A stretch of DNA of 64,000 bases from Castanea sativa (lineage: Eukaryota > Streptophyta > Magnoliopsida > Fagales > Fagaceae), in the NCBI RefSeq assembly GCF_040712315.1, contig NC_134013.1:5615001-5679000 (forward strand), written 5' to 3'. Positions 38,484 through 51,547 of the stretch are shown here, one piece after another. Under the pieces are notes generated by a model. It saw nothing but the letters and a program-made list of their open reading frames with translations, was not told the origin of the DNA and ran no database searches. The first letter of the stretch is position 1. Each line of letters opens with the position of its first letter. The position numbers and the translations under genes are program-made.

Positions 38484-41400
38484 TAAAACTTTACAAAATC
38501 TTGGTAATTGATTTTTCTAAGTCCTGTAACATTCATGATGTTGATGGATGGGGCTCAGTAAGAGGATGGACTTTATATCTATGATGAATAGATAGGCATG
38601 GCAATGTGGTGGGTGTTGCCGTGTTGTAGAGGTTGGCTTAGTTTGTGAGTCTTGTGATTTATTATATGGAGTTGATAAGGTAATATGGAGATTTATTATG
38701 TAAGATAATGTCTAAAACTCTAATTTGACTTTATCATAGTATTTTTGCCTTGTCCAAGAAAAGTATTCATTAATTACCAAGAAAATATAATCTTGGACCA
38801 CCAAAAAATTAATATTAAAATCTTATAATTAAATAGACAATTGAAATAAAGGTTTGGTGGCCTTACCCAGGAGTCATCCCACATAAGAAGAGACTTTGAA
38901 TTAATTTGAGAGAGCCTTATAGAGATTTTATTATTTGTGGGACCTATTTGAGTCTGTATACACTTAATAATCTCTTTTTGATATAGTGAATTCATCTACT
39001 ACTACTAGTGGATGTAGGTTATTGTCGAACAATGTAAATCACTGGTGTTCTTCTCATGTTTAAGATTTTTTTTTTTGGTTTTTTTCTTTGTTCCTATTAA
39101 TTATTAGGAAATTTTTCAAAAACGAATAATAATTTTTATAATTAATCTTGTGTGGAAGTGTCACCTAGAGACACTTTCCCACAACAGACTGGTATTTGAT
39201 GTTACAATTTTAGTTAAATGATTAAATTCATCATTTATTAATAGTCTAAGCTTTTGAGACTATTGTTAATTTAATATAGTATAAAAGTAAGAGATCATAA
39301 ATTTGATATTTGGTTTCACTCTATCTTCAATTTAAAATATTAAAAATCTCACATATTGAGCCACATTTATTAAAGGGGGGGGGGGGGAGAAGTTAAGGGC
39401 CACATGTGAGGGGAAATATTATAATTATGGTTAAATGATTAAATTCACATTTTCTTAATAGATTAAGCTTTTAAGACAATTGATAATTTAACATTAGAGA
39501 TGACAAAATATCTAAAAATGAGAAAAAATTGTATAATATACTAAGTAAAGAGAGTATGCCCTTACTCTTGAGTAATTATTAGGTACTTTTAGAAGAATGA
39601 GCAACACATCATTGTATTTCAGGAGTATCGAATACTTTTCCCTTACTCTTGATGCAAAAAAAAAAAAAAAAAAAACCCTACTTAAGCACTGAGCATAATG
39701 TTGTTTCTGGTAGCTGATTTGCATAGTTTTTATGTATCATGTAGTTTCTAGTAGCTAATTTGGAGAGTCTATTTCATATTTGAGATAAAGCTAAAAATTT
39801 ATTTATTCATCATGTAGAAAAATCACCATCTACCACATTTAGTGTTCGTTTGGAACAACTTATTTAGTTGAAATTAAAATTTTTTTGTTAAAAGTGTAAA
39901 AAAAGGTTAAAAAATAAGCTGAATAGTATAGTAGGACTCATTAATAGTATCAAAAAGTGTAGTGAAACCTATGAATAGTAGCAAAAATAAGCTGAAAGTG
40001 GAAATAAGCCACTAATTCAACTAATTCCCAAATGCACACTAATTTCAGTTGACAAAAAAAAAAAAAAAAAACCTTCCACTAGTGTAATGCCCCCACTTTG
40101 ATTATATGGAAATGTTAAAAAATACCATAAGGTATTGGTTTAGGAACTATTTTATGAGAAAATAATAAAATAATCAATTTTATTGATAACTTTTTATATT
40201 TTCAATAAAAATAATGTCAAAACTTTTTTAATATGATTTACAAACAATGTGAAATGTTAAGTAATGCTCGCATTGGTTAGAGTATTGGTTTATGAATCAT
40301 TTTAAGAAACATTTTATTAGGAAAATAATAAAATAATAATAAATGTTGTTGACAACTTTTTATATTTTCCATGAAAGTGGTGTCAAAATTTTTTCACTAT
40401 AATTTATTAACAATTGTCCTAAAAATATATGTTAATATGACCTATTAACAATTGGCCTAAAGTCACCGTTAATATGAACCTTATTTTAAACTCATGCGCA
40501 GTCTATTCTTTTATGATGTATTTATTTGACAATGTTAAACAAAGCCAATTAATGCACTTGATTATCGTATTAGGTGAGATTATTATGTATCTCAACATTG
40601 ATTATTATGGTTGGCTAATGAGTTCTGTTCACATACAGTTCTCTGAATATTTCTTGGCTCATATATGTTCGTACACAAAATTGAATGTACAATGGGTATG
40701 GATAACGGTCTCATGACAAAGAATTGAATGCATAATAATAGGTAACGGATAACGACGCTCACTATAAACTACGAAGTAGAAACAACTTTTCAAAGCTGAC
40801 AGCATCCTTACATAATTTCAACTAGTTTTGGAAGGATTCATATCAAGTGCAACCATTCCTTTGAATGGCTGAGATTGAGAGTTGCAACCATTATTTAAAA
40901 CTCATGTGTAGGCTATTCTTTTATGATGTATTTATTTGACAATGTTAAACAAAGCCAATTAATGCACTCGATAATATTATCGTATTAGGCGGGATTATTA
41001 TGTAGCTTAGCATTGATTGTTATGGTTGGTTAATGAGTTCTGGTCACATACAGTTCTCTGAATATTTCATGGCCCATATATATTCGTACACAAAATTGAA
41101 TGTACAATGGGTATGGATAATGGTCTCATGACAAAGAATTGAATGCATAATAATGGGTAACAGATAACGACGCTCACTTCAAACTACGAAGTAGAAACAA
41201 CTTTCAAAGCTGACAACATCCTTACATAATATCAACTAGTTTTGGAAGGATTCATATTAGGTGCAACCATTCCTTTGAATGGTTGAGATTGATAGTTGCT
41301 AAAAGCAATTTTCAATCTCAACCGTTGATTCAAAAAATTTAATAAAAAAATTGAAAGAAGTTAAAAGTGAAAGTTAAAAAAGGTGAAAAGTGAAAAAAAT

Positions 41401-42113
41401 TTGTGAGGGAAATTTAGGTATTGCATGGGATATGAATCCATTTTGGAAATATCTGGACTTGGTAATATTATTAAAAGGTTGATTAATCTATCAAGTAAAT
41501 CGCTTTCCTGGTTGATTCAACAAATTCATCATCCCTTGTTGATTATTTCAATTTCGAACCACTAATGGTGAAATCGAGGACTAGAGTTTTATTTTCTTGG
41601 TAACGCAATTGTGGAACTTTGATCATAATACCATTTATTGAGAGCTCTCTCTTCTTCTCTTTCCTCGTAAGTCGTAACCCATATACGATTACATGCACAA
41701 GCCAAGAAAAATAGTGCTACAAAACAAGGACTAAAGTGTTCAGAAATTTGCTAAAGAAATGAGATTTTAAAAAAATACTTTTGAATTAACAAAAAGAATA
41801 CATGGAAGCTAAATTGGCTTTCATCTATCAACTACAAATCACCCACCAAAAAAATAAAAAAAAACATTTGTGTCGGTGTCAAGTTATCTCACCCAATATT
41901 TTATTCAAATCAATACTACCAAGGAATCAAAAGGTGGGGTTTTTGTGTCCTATCCTCGGTGTTACAACACCTTAATATAATGATAAGGTTTATGCCTAAT
42001 GCATTAATGCACCAGACACATTGAGATACGAACATGTGTCTACATTTTTATATGTCCTGTGTATTAATGCATTAGATATAATCTCAACCCTTAACACAAT
42101 ATTAGCAAAAGAA
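38484..42113. other. Array unit 2, region downstream of PLP copy 2
   Basis: Non-coding homologue of about 20280-24528 and 51170-54469, starting AAACTTTACAAAATCTTGG. It has a poly-G tract (about 39376-39389), a MITE-like segment (about 39838-40045) and a 410-bp tandem duplication. Confidence 0.7.
40481..41298. repeat. ~410-bp tandem duplication, unit 2 only
   Basis: Two direct copies, 40481-40890 and 40891-about 41298. Each begins TTATTTTAAACTCATG-like and contains CTATTCTTTTATGATGTA, ACATACAGTTCTCTGAATAT and GTGCAACCATTCCTTTGAAT. They have small differences, so this is older than the perfect 87-bp duplication in unit 1. Unit 3 has one copy. Confidence 0.85.
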
Positions 42114-44717
42114 TTATATGCTTAGTCTACTAAGACCATCTGTTTTGTGAGTATTGGTGGCTTCATGAGCATGTCCAGCGGGGTACTTTGCATGGCGAAG
42201 ATGCCTTTCTTGGGAGAGTAATTTTGCAAACCTGCAACAACATTAATTATATGCTTCTGCATTAGCTTAATGTCAAAACTAAACACAAAACTTTTTTCTA
42301 AAGAAATTGTAGAAATTGTAGAATATATATTTATTTTTAGTACCTTGTGAGGGCAGCTTCATTAGTTTCATGGTTAGAAGCCTCATAAACTCCTGTCTCC
42401 AAGTTCACCCTAGCAACTGGTTTCTTTAGCAACTCTTCACCAACTTTCACAAGATCATCCAAATTTTGTTTTGTGGCCACGTCCACAGAAGTTACTGTCC
42501 CAACCAAGGTATCGTCCTGCATTGTTTTGATTCAAACTTGTCTATGTTAATTATGTGAACAAGAACTTATGACTTTTATAATAAGACTTGCATAACAATG
42601 TGTCAATTCTTACATACAAAACATAGAATGTAAAAAAAATATCAAAGTTTTTATTAATTTTACTATATATGTTTCCAACTAATGTCGTAATAATAAATGT
42701 GATCATTGTCACTTCAACACATAATAAATAAATGTTTAAATCAATTTTTATTTCATGACAAGAAAGTCTCAATACACAATAAAAATCTCATAATATTTTT
42801 ATGATACCTTTATTTTTATGATGAATTGACACTCAACTTGTGGAGAAAATGTTGTGAAATTTTGTTGTGCCTGTAGATAGACTCGATTGGTGACCATCAT
42901 TTTTATAGGATTTGTGTGATAAAATATGTACTAACCTCTAGTCTCAACCAAAAAGTAATTAAAAAATTTATTTATTACAATATTATTGATGTGTCATTAA
43001 TTGCATTCATTGATAGTAAGTTATTAATTTTTTTTTCTAAATAAAATTGGTAATAGTTGTAGCATTTTCTTATGTATTTCTTTTGATTATGGAAGGTCTG
43101 AATGATATATATGTATCTGAATCCGCAGGTAATTTTTCTTAGAATGAAGGGCTTGAAAAACCACAGAGAGGTGGACATCAACCATATCTGCACCTGCGTG
43201 AGAAAATACATCAATAATTGGGGTGGAACCACCACTTGTTAACCAGTCTAGCAGGCCCCACTTAGCTGCCTTGTGTGCCCTGTATTTTCCTTTGGCTTTT
43301 TGTGAGCTAGTTCCTATTGATATCACCAGAAACCTTCTATAGTTCATTGGTTTTATTGGAAAGAAGTCAGAACTTCCTCAAATGATCTGCTTTGTCACTT
43401 CACCAATGGCAAGTAAAGCCTGAAATTGCACCAATTTAGTAATATTAGGATAACGGCTAGAGGATTAAATTTATTATTTTTTTAAACAGGTTTATAATAA
43501 AAAAAATATTAGGAGATTAATTATATATAATAATCATTAGGAGTCATGTGAAGCTTGAAAAAGACACATACCGGATTATTAGCAGCAACACCACCATCTG
43601 TAAGGTTAAATTCTCTCACATTCCCCTCGGGGTCTACAGTTTCAAAGTAATAAGTTGGAAGATAAGTTGGGGCAGCTGAGGTTGCCATGCAAATATCTGA
43701 GAGTAAGGCATTCATGCTTGGGTTGTTCTTTACCTGTTTTCATGACCAAATCAAAGTAAATGTTAGTTCAATTCAGCTCCATCATTTGCAGTCACTTTCT
43801 TATCCACGGTTAATCTGAACCACTACATATATTGTGGAAATTAAAGGAAAAAAAAAAGTACTGGGTTAAAAAACCATTTTTAACAACATTTGAGAGACAA
43901 ACCTCATAGCTAGAAAAAATGGTTGGCTGGAGTGTTTTGATGTCAAATGTTGGAATAACAACATTAGTCAATGTCTTTTCCAATTTTAATTTGTACGTCC
44001 TAGTTTTTCCTTAACAAGGTTATGCAGATATTTCCCATCATACTTTGGTCCAGCTAGAGCTTTGATAATCTTTGTAAGATGAGGAAGTACTGGACAGCTG
44101 CAATTTGGAAAAAAATAATATCATGTTAAAAACCAAAACAAATGGGGTCAAGTCAATAATTAAACATGTGTGTATATATATATTATTGATATTTTTATAT
44201 CTCATACTCTAATTTTTACCTGTTCTGTGGGAAGATATGAGGGCAGTGGTTTTGGTAGAAATCCTTGATATCCTTGGCAGCAAAGACAGGTTGGTTATTT
44301 TCATCTGGAGCAGCTAGCATATGCTAGCTGCTCCAGATGAAAATAACCGACCTGTGCTTGTTCCTGAGATAACATCAAAATAATCTGCTATTCTTGCACC
44401 TTCACCATCCAGTTTCTGCACCATACATAAGCAAATATAGAGTAAGTACTTGGAAAGATTGCATGTTGAACCCTTATAAATGATTTAACAGAGCAGAACT
44501 TCACTAGTGAATGAAAAAAAGTGTTGAATTTCTTTAGGATTGTGGCAAGAAACATGTATGATTAATATATAATAAATTTTTCTACCTGAAGTTCATATTC
44601 TAAAAAACTAAGGATAGTTCCTGGGATAACCCCTCTTATTCCACCACCATCAATGCTGAGAACAGTGATTAGGTTTCCATAAGTTGGACGTTATAGTGGT
44701 ACATTAGTTGAGCCCAT
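42114..44717 (-). pseudogene. Patatin-like phospholipase, copy 2, pseudogene
   Basis: Same seven-exon layout: 44717-44586, about 44401-44222, about 44099-43905, 43733-43572, 43419-43117, 42516-42344, 42231-42114. Several independent lesions: (1) codon 9 is TAA (44691-44693; Gln in copies 1 and 3); (2) an inverted duplication in exon 2 (44286-44355) replaces the sequence after GTSTG, shifts frame and gives a TAG soon after; (3) a 5-bp insertion in exon 3 near 43988; (4) TGA at 43378-43380 in exon 5 (Arg CGA in copy 1); (5) the exon 5 donor reads AT instead of GT (43116-43115). Its exon 7 carries the single, unduplicated HEATNT-like repeat, perhaps the ancestral state. Confidence 0.95.
44286..44355. 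repeat. 70-bp palindrome inside PLP copy 2 exon 2
   Basis: The centre is between 44320 and 44321. Arms are 35 nt with one mismatch; the inner 28 nt pair perfectly (GGAGCAGCTAGCAT/ATGCTAGCTGCTCC at the centre). Copies 1 and 3 have only the short ACAGGT...ACCTGT ends here. Confidence 0.95.
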
Positions 44718-44738
44718 TGGGATAAAGATGCAGGTAAG

Positions 44739-44769
<31 letters not shown>

Positions 44770-44867
44770 TAAGAGCTTTAGAGAAACTATGAACTAAAAA
44801 GGAATTTAAAAAGAGAGGATTCTGTGACTTAATATGTCTTCTTTTCATGGAAGTAAATGTATTTATA
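44718..44867 (-). promoter_or_regulatory. PLP copy 2 leader and TATA box
   Basis: A (GA)n tract of about 27 bp (44739-44765) lies next to the old start codon. TATAAATA on the coding strand is at 44860-44867. The core promoter looks intact although the gene is dead. Confidence 0.55.
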
Positions 44868-46735
44868 GTACTCCTCAGTCATCTCCTTGTCCAAAGATTC
44901 AACCGCGTCGTTGGATTGGGCCATAAGCCTTAAAAGAAAGTCATCGGATCAAAGTGTTTCAAATTTGACCAATAACTTGTACCTTTTCTGATATTGTTTA
45001 CGTATATATATACTGAAAATTCATAAACCAATGTAATGATTGGAAAGTTAGGGTGAATTTGCCTCTTACTTTGTCACAAAAATTGTCCCTTTAGGCTATG
45101 GTCACTGTAAGTGAGAATTGTAGGTGAGACCACTTCAAAAGAATTGTAGGTAAGAATGAAGTTAATCCCTACCTAGTGGCTAAAATTAAATTTAATATTA
45201 TTCTCAAGCTTTGCTTTAATTTGCTACGTACAATGGCTGCAACATTCAAGAATAACAAAAGAATCAAACTTTGCATTTTACATGTTAATTTGATTTGCAA
45301 AAGGCGGCTCAAGTAATCAAAGATGTGTTAGATATATACGTGTGATTAGAATGTTCATATAGAGAAAAAGAAAGGAAGTTGAGAAATTAATATAATATAG
45401 TAGAGCTCCTATGTCATATTAAGGACTCAATTGGAGTTTTTCCAACAGTATTATCTTCCAAACATGATGATGATGTTGTGGAGATAAACACATTGGACTC
45501 AATTGGAGTTTCATAAGTATTATTTTCCCAACATGATGGTGATGTGGGGGAGATAAAACACTTTAAGGAAACTTTTTGAGTAGTTATTTTTTAGAGACCC
45601 ACTTGACTCAAGGTATAACTATAAGTTCAACTATATTATATTAACCACTCATTATTATCATCATTACTCAATTTAGGATTTCAATAACGAGAATACACCC
45701 AAGACCCAACCGTTGATCATCTCATTTAAAAGTCATTTGGGGTACTTATCTAAATTCAATATTCAAACAAATGTGTACAATTCAATTACATCTAATGCTT
45801 AAAGGAAATGTGAAAAACTTAATAATTCTATTGGCCTTGTGCATTTTGTCTTCAAATCGTGTTGAATTATTGACCCTATGTATCTATACCATTTTGCAAA
45901 TCCGACATGCATGGTTATTCATTCTTAAAAGATTTGATTGTTCTGTCAAAAAGGAAAAGAAGCTAGTCTTATAGCTACGATACTTAGTTTTGGTAAATTT
46001 CCCAGTTGACATAGTCAAACTTTTGTGAGAGTTGTCTAGGTTATGCTTCCTTTTCTCTTTGGCTAAAACAAACGTGAAGAAAGGGCATATGAAATTTTAA
46101 ATGTGAATAATATTATATCCATTATCAGAGGATAACATGCAAAGGCAATTCTAGTAACTGAGTACTTGTTAGAATTCAACAATTCAACATATGTGTACCA
46201 TTCAATTTCAAGCGCTCAATAAGAGAAATGTAAAAACTTGATCATTTTATTGGCTGCTTTGTTTTCAAAACTTGATCATTTCTAGGACCTTCAGTAGAGA
46301 TTAATGAAAAAAGAAAAAAAAAAAAAAACAAATTGCAGTAGAGATTAATGAAAGAACTGCAGCATGAAATCATGCGACTTGTCTCTAAAACTTAAATTAT
46401 TAGGAAAATGGTGAATTAAATCATTTAACCATTATTCTAAGCGTAAGTAGTTCATGTTGAGAGTTTATTAAGTTTTTTCTTGACAGCTGGAACATTGATT
46501 TTGCACCACCTGTTTAGAATTTTCTATGGCAGTATTTGACTTGCTGCATTTCCAATCTAGTATTAACTAATATTTGTATTGCTGCAATATTTTTAAATCA
46601 ATTATTTGCAGTTTACTAGCAAGGTGGGAAGAAGATTAATTTATGTTTTTAGAGGGAACAAATTAAGTATGAAAATTGATAATATCATTCCTGTTAGACC
46701 TTATCACATTAGGAATAAGCATGATGACAACATTT
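44868..46735. other. Region upstream of PLP copy 2
   Basis: Non-coding and homologous to 27365-28930 and 57292-58980. After about 46430 it diverges, and the RPN11 exon-1 copy and proximal promoter expected here are missing; RPN11-derived sequence resumes at 46736. Confidence 0.65.
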
Positions 46736-48025
46736 GGTAAAGAAAATTTAAAGAGATCCCGTCCTAAACAAATTTTAACATCTTATTATAAGCCCATCCC
46801 ACATGTATAGGGAATCTAAACTCAAATTAGTCTCAAACGTTCAAATATTATTAGCTTCTTAGGGAGTACGATGACATGATATTTCATTTTCTTACATACA
46901 CAGTGGACTCGCAATAAATTTAATTAGTAAGACCCACTAGAAATGTGAGTTGAAAGAGCACAATATTACAATATATAATATGAGAGTTCTTAATAATTAC
47001 ATCTCAAACATATACATTTACCAGCTAATAATTCTACCGCCGTGCACCCTTTATGCGGTGGTCACCCTACAAGCGCTCCACAAGTATAAATGCTTGTGGG
47101 GTGTCGAAGGCAAGGACTTGGATTCATGTCTCTAAAAGGTAATTTCACACACATATACACTTAGATTAGGTTAGAGTAAAAATTCTATTTTGTATAAAAA
47201 AAAATAGCTAATAATTCTTGTATATTCGTGAGTGCAATTATTAAAAATAACTACAATTGTATGTGTATCTATGTAGCTTTTTTGTTTAAATAAATAATAT
47301 ATTGTATACCTTCATAGTATCACATAGAAATATAATAAATACAAATTAAGCTTTTTACATTTTCTAAGTTTAGGCATGAATTTGAATGTAAATACAACTG
47401 ATACAAAACTAAATGGAATGACACTTAGCATGCAAGTGAAATGCATTAAACATCTAAAAACACTTGGCATCAAATAATAGTTCATTCTAAAGACACTAGT
47501 GGTAAACTGTCGAAATTGATGCCTCTGATCTTGGATATAGAAGTATTCTTAAACAATTTTTTTTTTTGGTGTCTAAAGAACAAGTTATTTATTTCCAATT
47601 AGGTTTATAAAATGTTGCGCAACAAAATCATAGTACAATCAATAAGAAATTCTAGATGTTGTTTTATGTATTTCAAAATTCCAAGCTTTTAAATTGGAAA
47701 TCTTTAATTAGTTCAATTTGATTGCAAAAATGCAAAGGATATTATATTCAAAGATGTTAAAAATTTACCCTCTAAACAAATTTGTGGAATATGACAGGCT
47801 CTCTTTTAAGTGTCTTTTAAAAAAAAAAAAAAAAATTGAAATTGTATATATCAAAGGAGAATCAAACTCTATTCCAGAATTTTAACCAGCGAATTTTTAT
47901 GTTGCTGCTCCCTGTCATTGAAAGGTCCACATTTAATAGTCCCCTGACTCCTGGGTGGAAAGAAATAAATACCCATAAATAAAAGAAAATTACAAACTAG
48001 TCCTATAGATTATAGAATAATTGGT
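46736..48025. other. Truncated RPN11 upstream copy (unit 3)
   Basis: Starts at CATTTGGTAAAGAAAATTTA, matching position 17410 of the original locus. Exon 1, the TATA-like box and most site II motifs are therefore absent. Carries the SINE at 47036-47205. No gene. Confidence 0.75.
47036..47205 (+). mobile_element. tRNA-derived SINE (unit 3)
   Basis: Same insertion as 30264-30424, flanked by AGCTAATAATTCT on both sides (47023-47035, 47206-47218). Box A and box B are recognisable but diverged. Confidence 0.8.
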
Positions 48026-49925
48026 ATCAATCACTATCTACGTTGACTGGTAGAAATCCTACTTTTTTTCAAGTGAAAGTCAAGTCTCTTGCTCATTTCT
48101 GCCACCAGACCCTAAAAGAAGAAGAAGAAGAAAAAGAAAAAAGTACATAGGGGAGAAGAGTACAACTGTACAAGTCTCATATATACCATCAGCTCAGGAT
48201 TTTTTTTTAGGGGTCAATAGTGTCTTAATTTTTGTGTGTTAAAAGTTGTGTAATTTTTTTGCTAATGAATAAGAAACGTGGAAGAAAAAAACTTTATTCT
48301 GTGGCCATTGGCAAAGTAAACTAGAGCCTGGAGAGAGGATTTATTTATTTATTTATAAAAATGAAGCAGCAGTTTTAAGAGTACAACTAGTTACTATAAA
48401 ATATTTTCATAATAGAATTTATGTGGTAAGTTGTTAAAGATATATAAAAAAGTGATGTCCTTTAGGGTTTAGATAAAAACCAATTAAAAGTTGCCACTTA
48501 ACTTTTATTGTAAAATTATTGTGAAAATAACATTAAAATAATTATATTCAAACTTATTTCAATTGGGATTAAACAAAATTTAGGGTTAGAATGTTCAAAA
48601 TTTAATTTAAGGGTCGAAACAAAAAAAAATTATATATAATTTTTAGTTTTTGACCATGTCAAAGATTGATTTCAACCCCAACCGATTCAGTATCATGGTT
48701 TTGAAACTTGGACCGTTCAAAGAACCGAAAAAGGAAGATGTTTAAAGTTTTTGAGGTCAGACCGAGATTGAACCGAGGTCGAATTATGATTATGTCATAA
48801 TTAATTTAATAGTTATTTAAAATATAGATAAATATAATAAATTAGTATAAATAAAAAACTGACTAAAATAATTCAAATAAATGTAAAGACCATCATTTAA
48901 ATGTATTTTTTATATTATAACTTTCATTATGTTGTTTTAAAAATCAACAGAATATTATTATTAATTGTTAAAAACAATAATAATAAAAAAATTATTAGTT
49001 TACATTATACTATAAAGATAAGATATATTTATATTATAAACAAAATGAATTTCTACAACGTTATATATTTTTATGTAAATATGTATAATATTATACACTT
49101 TTTTTTTATAAATTTATGTAATATTATACCTATTTATTTAATTTATAATATAAATCCTAATTTGAAAATAACAGTACATAAATAGTTGTTGAGAAGCACA
49201 GTACATGAATTTAATATACGAATATGTACCAATAAATAATGCAATTAAATGAAAAAAGTTTAAAAAAATTTAAAAGCAAATGAATGGTGGAAGCGTGGCC
49301 ACATGTCCAACTATTTCATGGGGAAGAGGTAGTGTCTGCCATATTGGTGACAACTTTATTGGAAAAGAAAATATCTTAGACTTAATTTCTTTTAGTTTTG
49401 GGCCCCAGTGACAGAAGAAAAAAGGAAACGCCAAAGAAGCAAGAAGAAAAAACCCATAAGAATGGAGAAGAAGGAAAAATTGGAAAACGCAGAAGAAGGG
49501 GGTAAAGATAAGATTTGTGCTTTTCATTTCTCTTTTATTTTGTGGACTTAGTGTATTTTGGGACTGCATTGTCGGATTTTGGGTGAGGATGAGAGTTAAA
49601 AAGACAAAGTTCAACAGAGAATATGGCACAACGCTCCTTTTTCTTATTTTTTTCCAGCTTCGGCTTGACCCGTGAGACCTGGCCACGGTTCCCAACCCGG
49701 ATGGTTCAACCACGGTTCGAACAGTTTACTATGTTTTTTTGTGTATAGCGGGTTTTGGGGTTAAATGAATCGTCTTAAGAGGTGGTTATCAGTTAACCGA
49801 GTCGGACGGAACGGTCCGGTCTAAATTTCAAAAATCCAATAGTATTTACTCTTTAGTCTTTACTATAGGAGTAGAATGGCTTATCAACGTACGAACAAAT
49901 AAAAAAGTCAAAGTTAGGTCATCAT
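48026..49925. other. ~1.9-kb segment present in units 2-4 but not unit 1
   Basis: Lies between ATCAATCAC and the segment resuming at GTACACCATGCTATTCCATC; the original locus passes directly through its CACAAT array here. Both flanks of an inner part carry inverse-related ACCG-rich words (GGTTTTGAAACTTGGACCG near 48690; CGGACGGAACGGTCCGGTC near 49803), which suggests a decayed DNA transposon. The 147-codon minus frame at 49270-49713 has no family features. Confidence 0.5.
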
Positions 49926-50089
49926 TAAAAAAAAAATAAAAATAAAGTACACCATGCTATTCCATCAAATAAGTATCTGCTCCATCACAAATAAAATAAC
50001 TCATGCTCTTTTGTTTGATTTTCTATCAATAATCACAATCTTAAATCTTGATTCTATAAAAAATTCTAAAAATGTCCTAATTATTCTAA

Positions 50090-50367
50090 GGGTCCGTTTG
50101 GATACAGCTGAAAACTAAAAATTAAAATATTGTAACAAAATAATTTTTAAATATATAAATAGTACCGTAAAACTTATTTTTAATGAAAAAATAATTGAAT
50201 AGTGCATGAAAGTACATAAATAATGGGTAAATAGTATCTTCAGTAGGTGAATAGTAACTTTTGTACTCTTAAAAGCTGAAATGCTGCAACAAGAAAAAAA
50301 AAGAAAGAGAGGCTGAAAACATAATTTCACAAAACGTGGATGTGTTCTGCCTCATCCAAACATTACC
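50090..50367. mobile_element. PIF/Harbinger (Tourist)-like MITE, 278 bp
   Basis: Begins GGGTCCGTTTGGATACAGC and ends CATCCAAACATTACC (inverse GGTAATGTTTGGATG). Flanked by TAA on both sides (50087-50089, 50368-50370). The original locus has the empty TTATTCTAAAAATCTAA near 18690. Confidence 0.75.
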
Positions 50368-50822
50368 TAAAAATCTAAAGCCATCACACACGTCATTTTG
50401 GAGGTCTCAGAGGGTGAGATATTTCCGCATGGGTCAAAAACTTTTCCCTTCCACCAAAAGAATTATTAGGCAGAGGAATTGAAAATTTGTCTCATATGAA
50501 AGGTTCAATACTCTTGGCATCTTTTTATTTTTTTATGAACAGAAAATTTTTATTAAAGGGGAGGACAGCACTACAACACCTTCTGAACTCTTCCAAAACA
50601 GTCAAGTTAAAACTCACAATCAAAAGATTTAAAAAAATTATAAGATAAGCACCACTTAACTAAGGACTGTGCACCCAAAAAGTCACCAAGATTTTATTTT
50701 TTAAAAAATGGTATGAAATATATTAATCTTTATGGTTCTTAAAACGTATAGTTTTAGACTATTTTAGTGTTCTTATCAATCATATTCATGTCAAGTGGAG
50801 TAACCGACAACTACTCACATGT

Positions 50823-50864
<42 letters not shown>

Positions 50865-51392
50865 GCTTACATTTTGTTTTATTTTATGGCATTTATATCA
50901 TCAATCTTTTTTTCTGTTTTCCTTTTATAAAAAAAAAAACTTTTCAATTTCAAACATGACTTAATTTTTTTTTCTCTCTCCTTCACCAATCTTTATTATT
51001 ATTATTATTATTATTATTATTTTAAAATTCTGAACCTCTCCATCCACGCACAAACATAATTAAGATTTTTTCTCTTAAAATAAAATAAAATAAAGATCTT
51101 TGTTTCTAGATTTTTGAAGTACTGTTTTCTATGGTTAAACTATCATTTTTCTTTTAAAACTTCGCAAAATCTTGGTAATTGATTTTTCTAAGTCATGTAG
51201 CATTCATGATGTTGATGGTTGGGGCTCAGTAAGAGGTTGGACTTTATATCTATGATGAATAGATAGGCATGGCAATGTGGTGGATGTTGCCTTGTAGGCT
51301 TAGTTTGTGAGTCTTGTGATTTATTATGTGGAGTTGATAAGATAATATGTAGATTTATTATGTAAGATAAAGTCTAAAACTCTAATTTGACT

Positions 51393-51547
51393 TGTGGGTT
51401 TCAGTTAACTCAACTGGTATGGTCTTTTATGGTTGTATAAGAGATCTGGGGTTCAATCTCCGCCTACACCAAAAACTGATTGGTATCTTGGTCTAATAAT
51501 AAAGAGCTATCATCATGAGCGAACACCATAAGTTAAAACTCTCTCAA
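51393..51547 (+). mobile_element. tRNA-derived SINE, second family
   Basis: Box A-like TTAACTCAACTGGTATGG, box B-like GGGGTTCAATCTCC, about 155 bp. Perfect 17-bp duplication AAAACTCTAATTTGACT at 51376-51392 and 51548-51564. Units 1 and 2 (near 20510 and 38720) show the uninterrupted site. Confidence 0.92.

Noticed and set aside
49270..49713. A 147-codon minus-strand frame
   Set aside because: Low-complexity Phe/Leu/Ser-rich translation inside transposon-derived DNA, with no recognisable domain and no conservation in unit 2.
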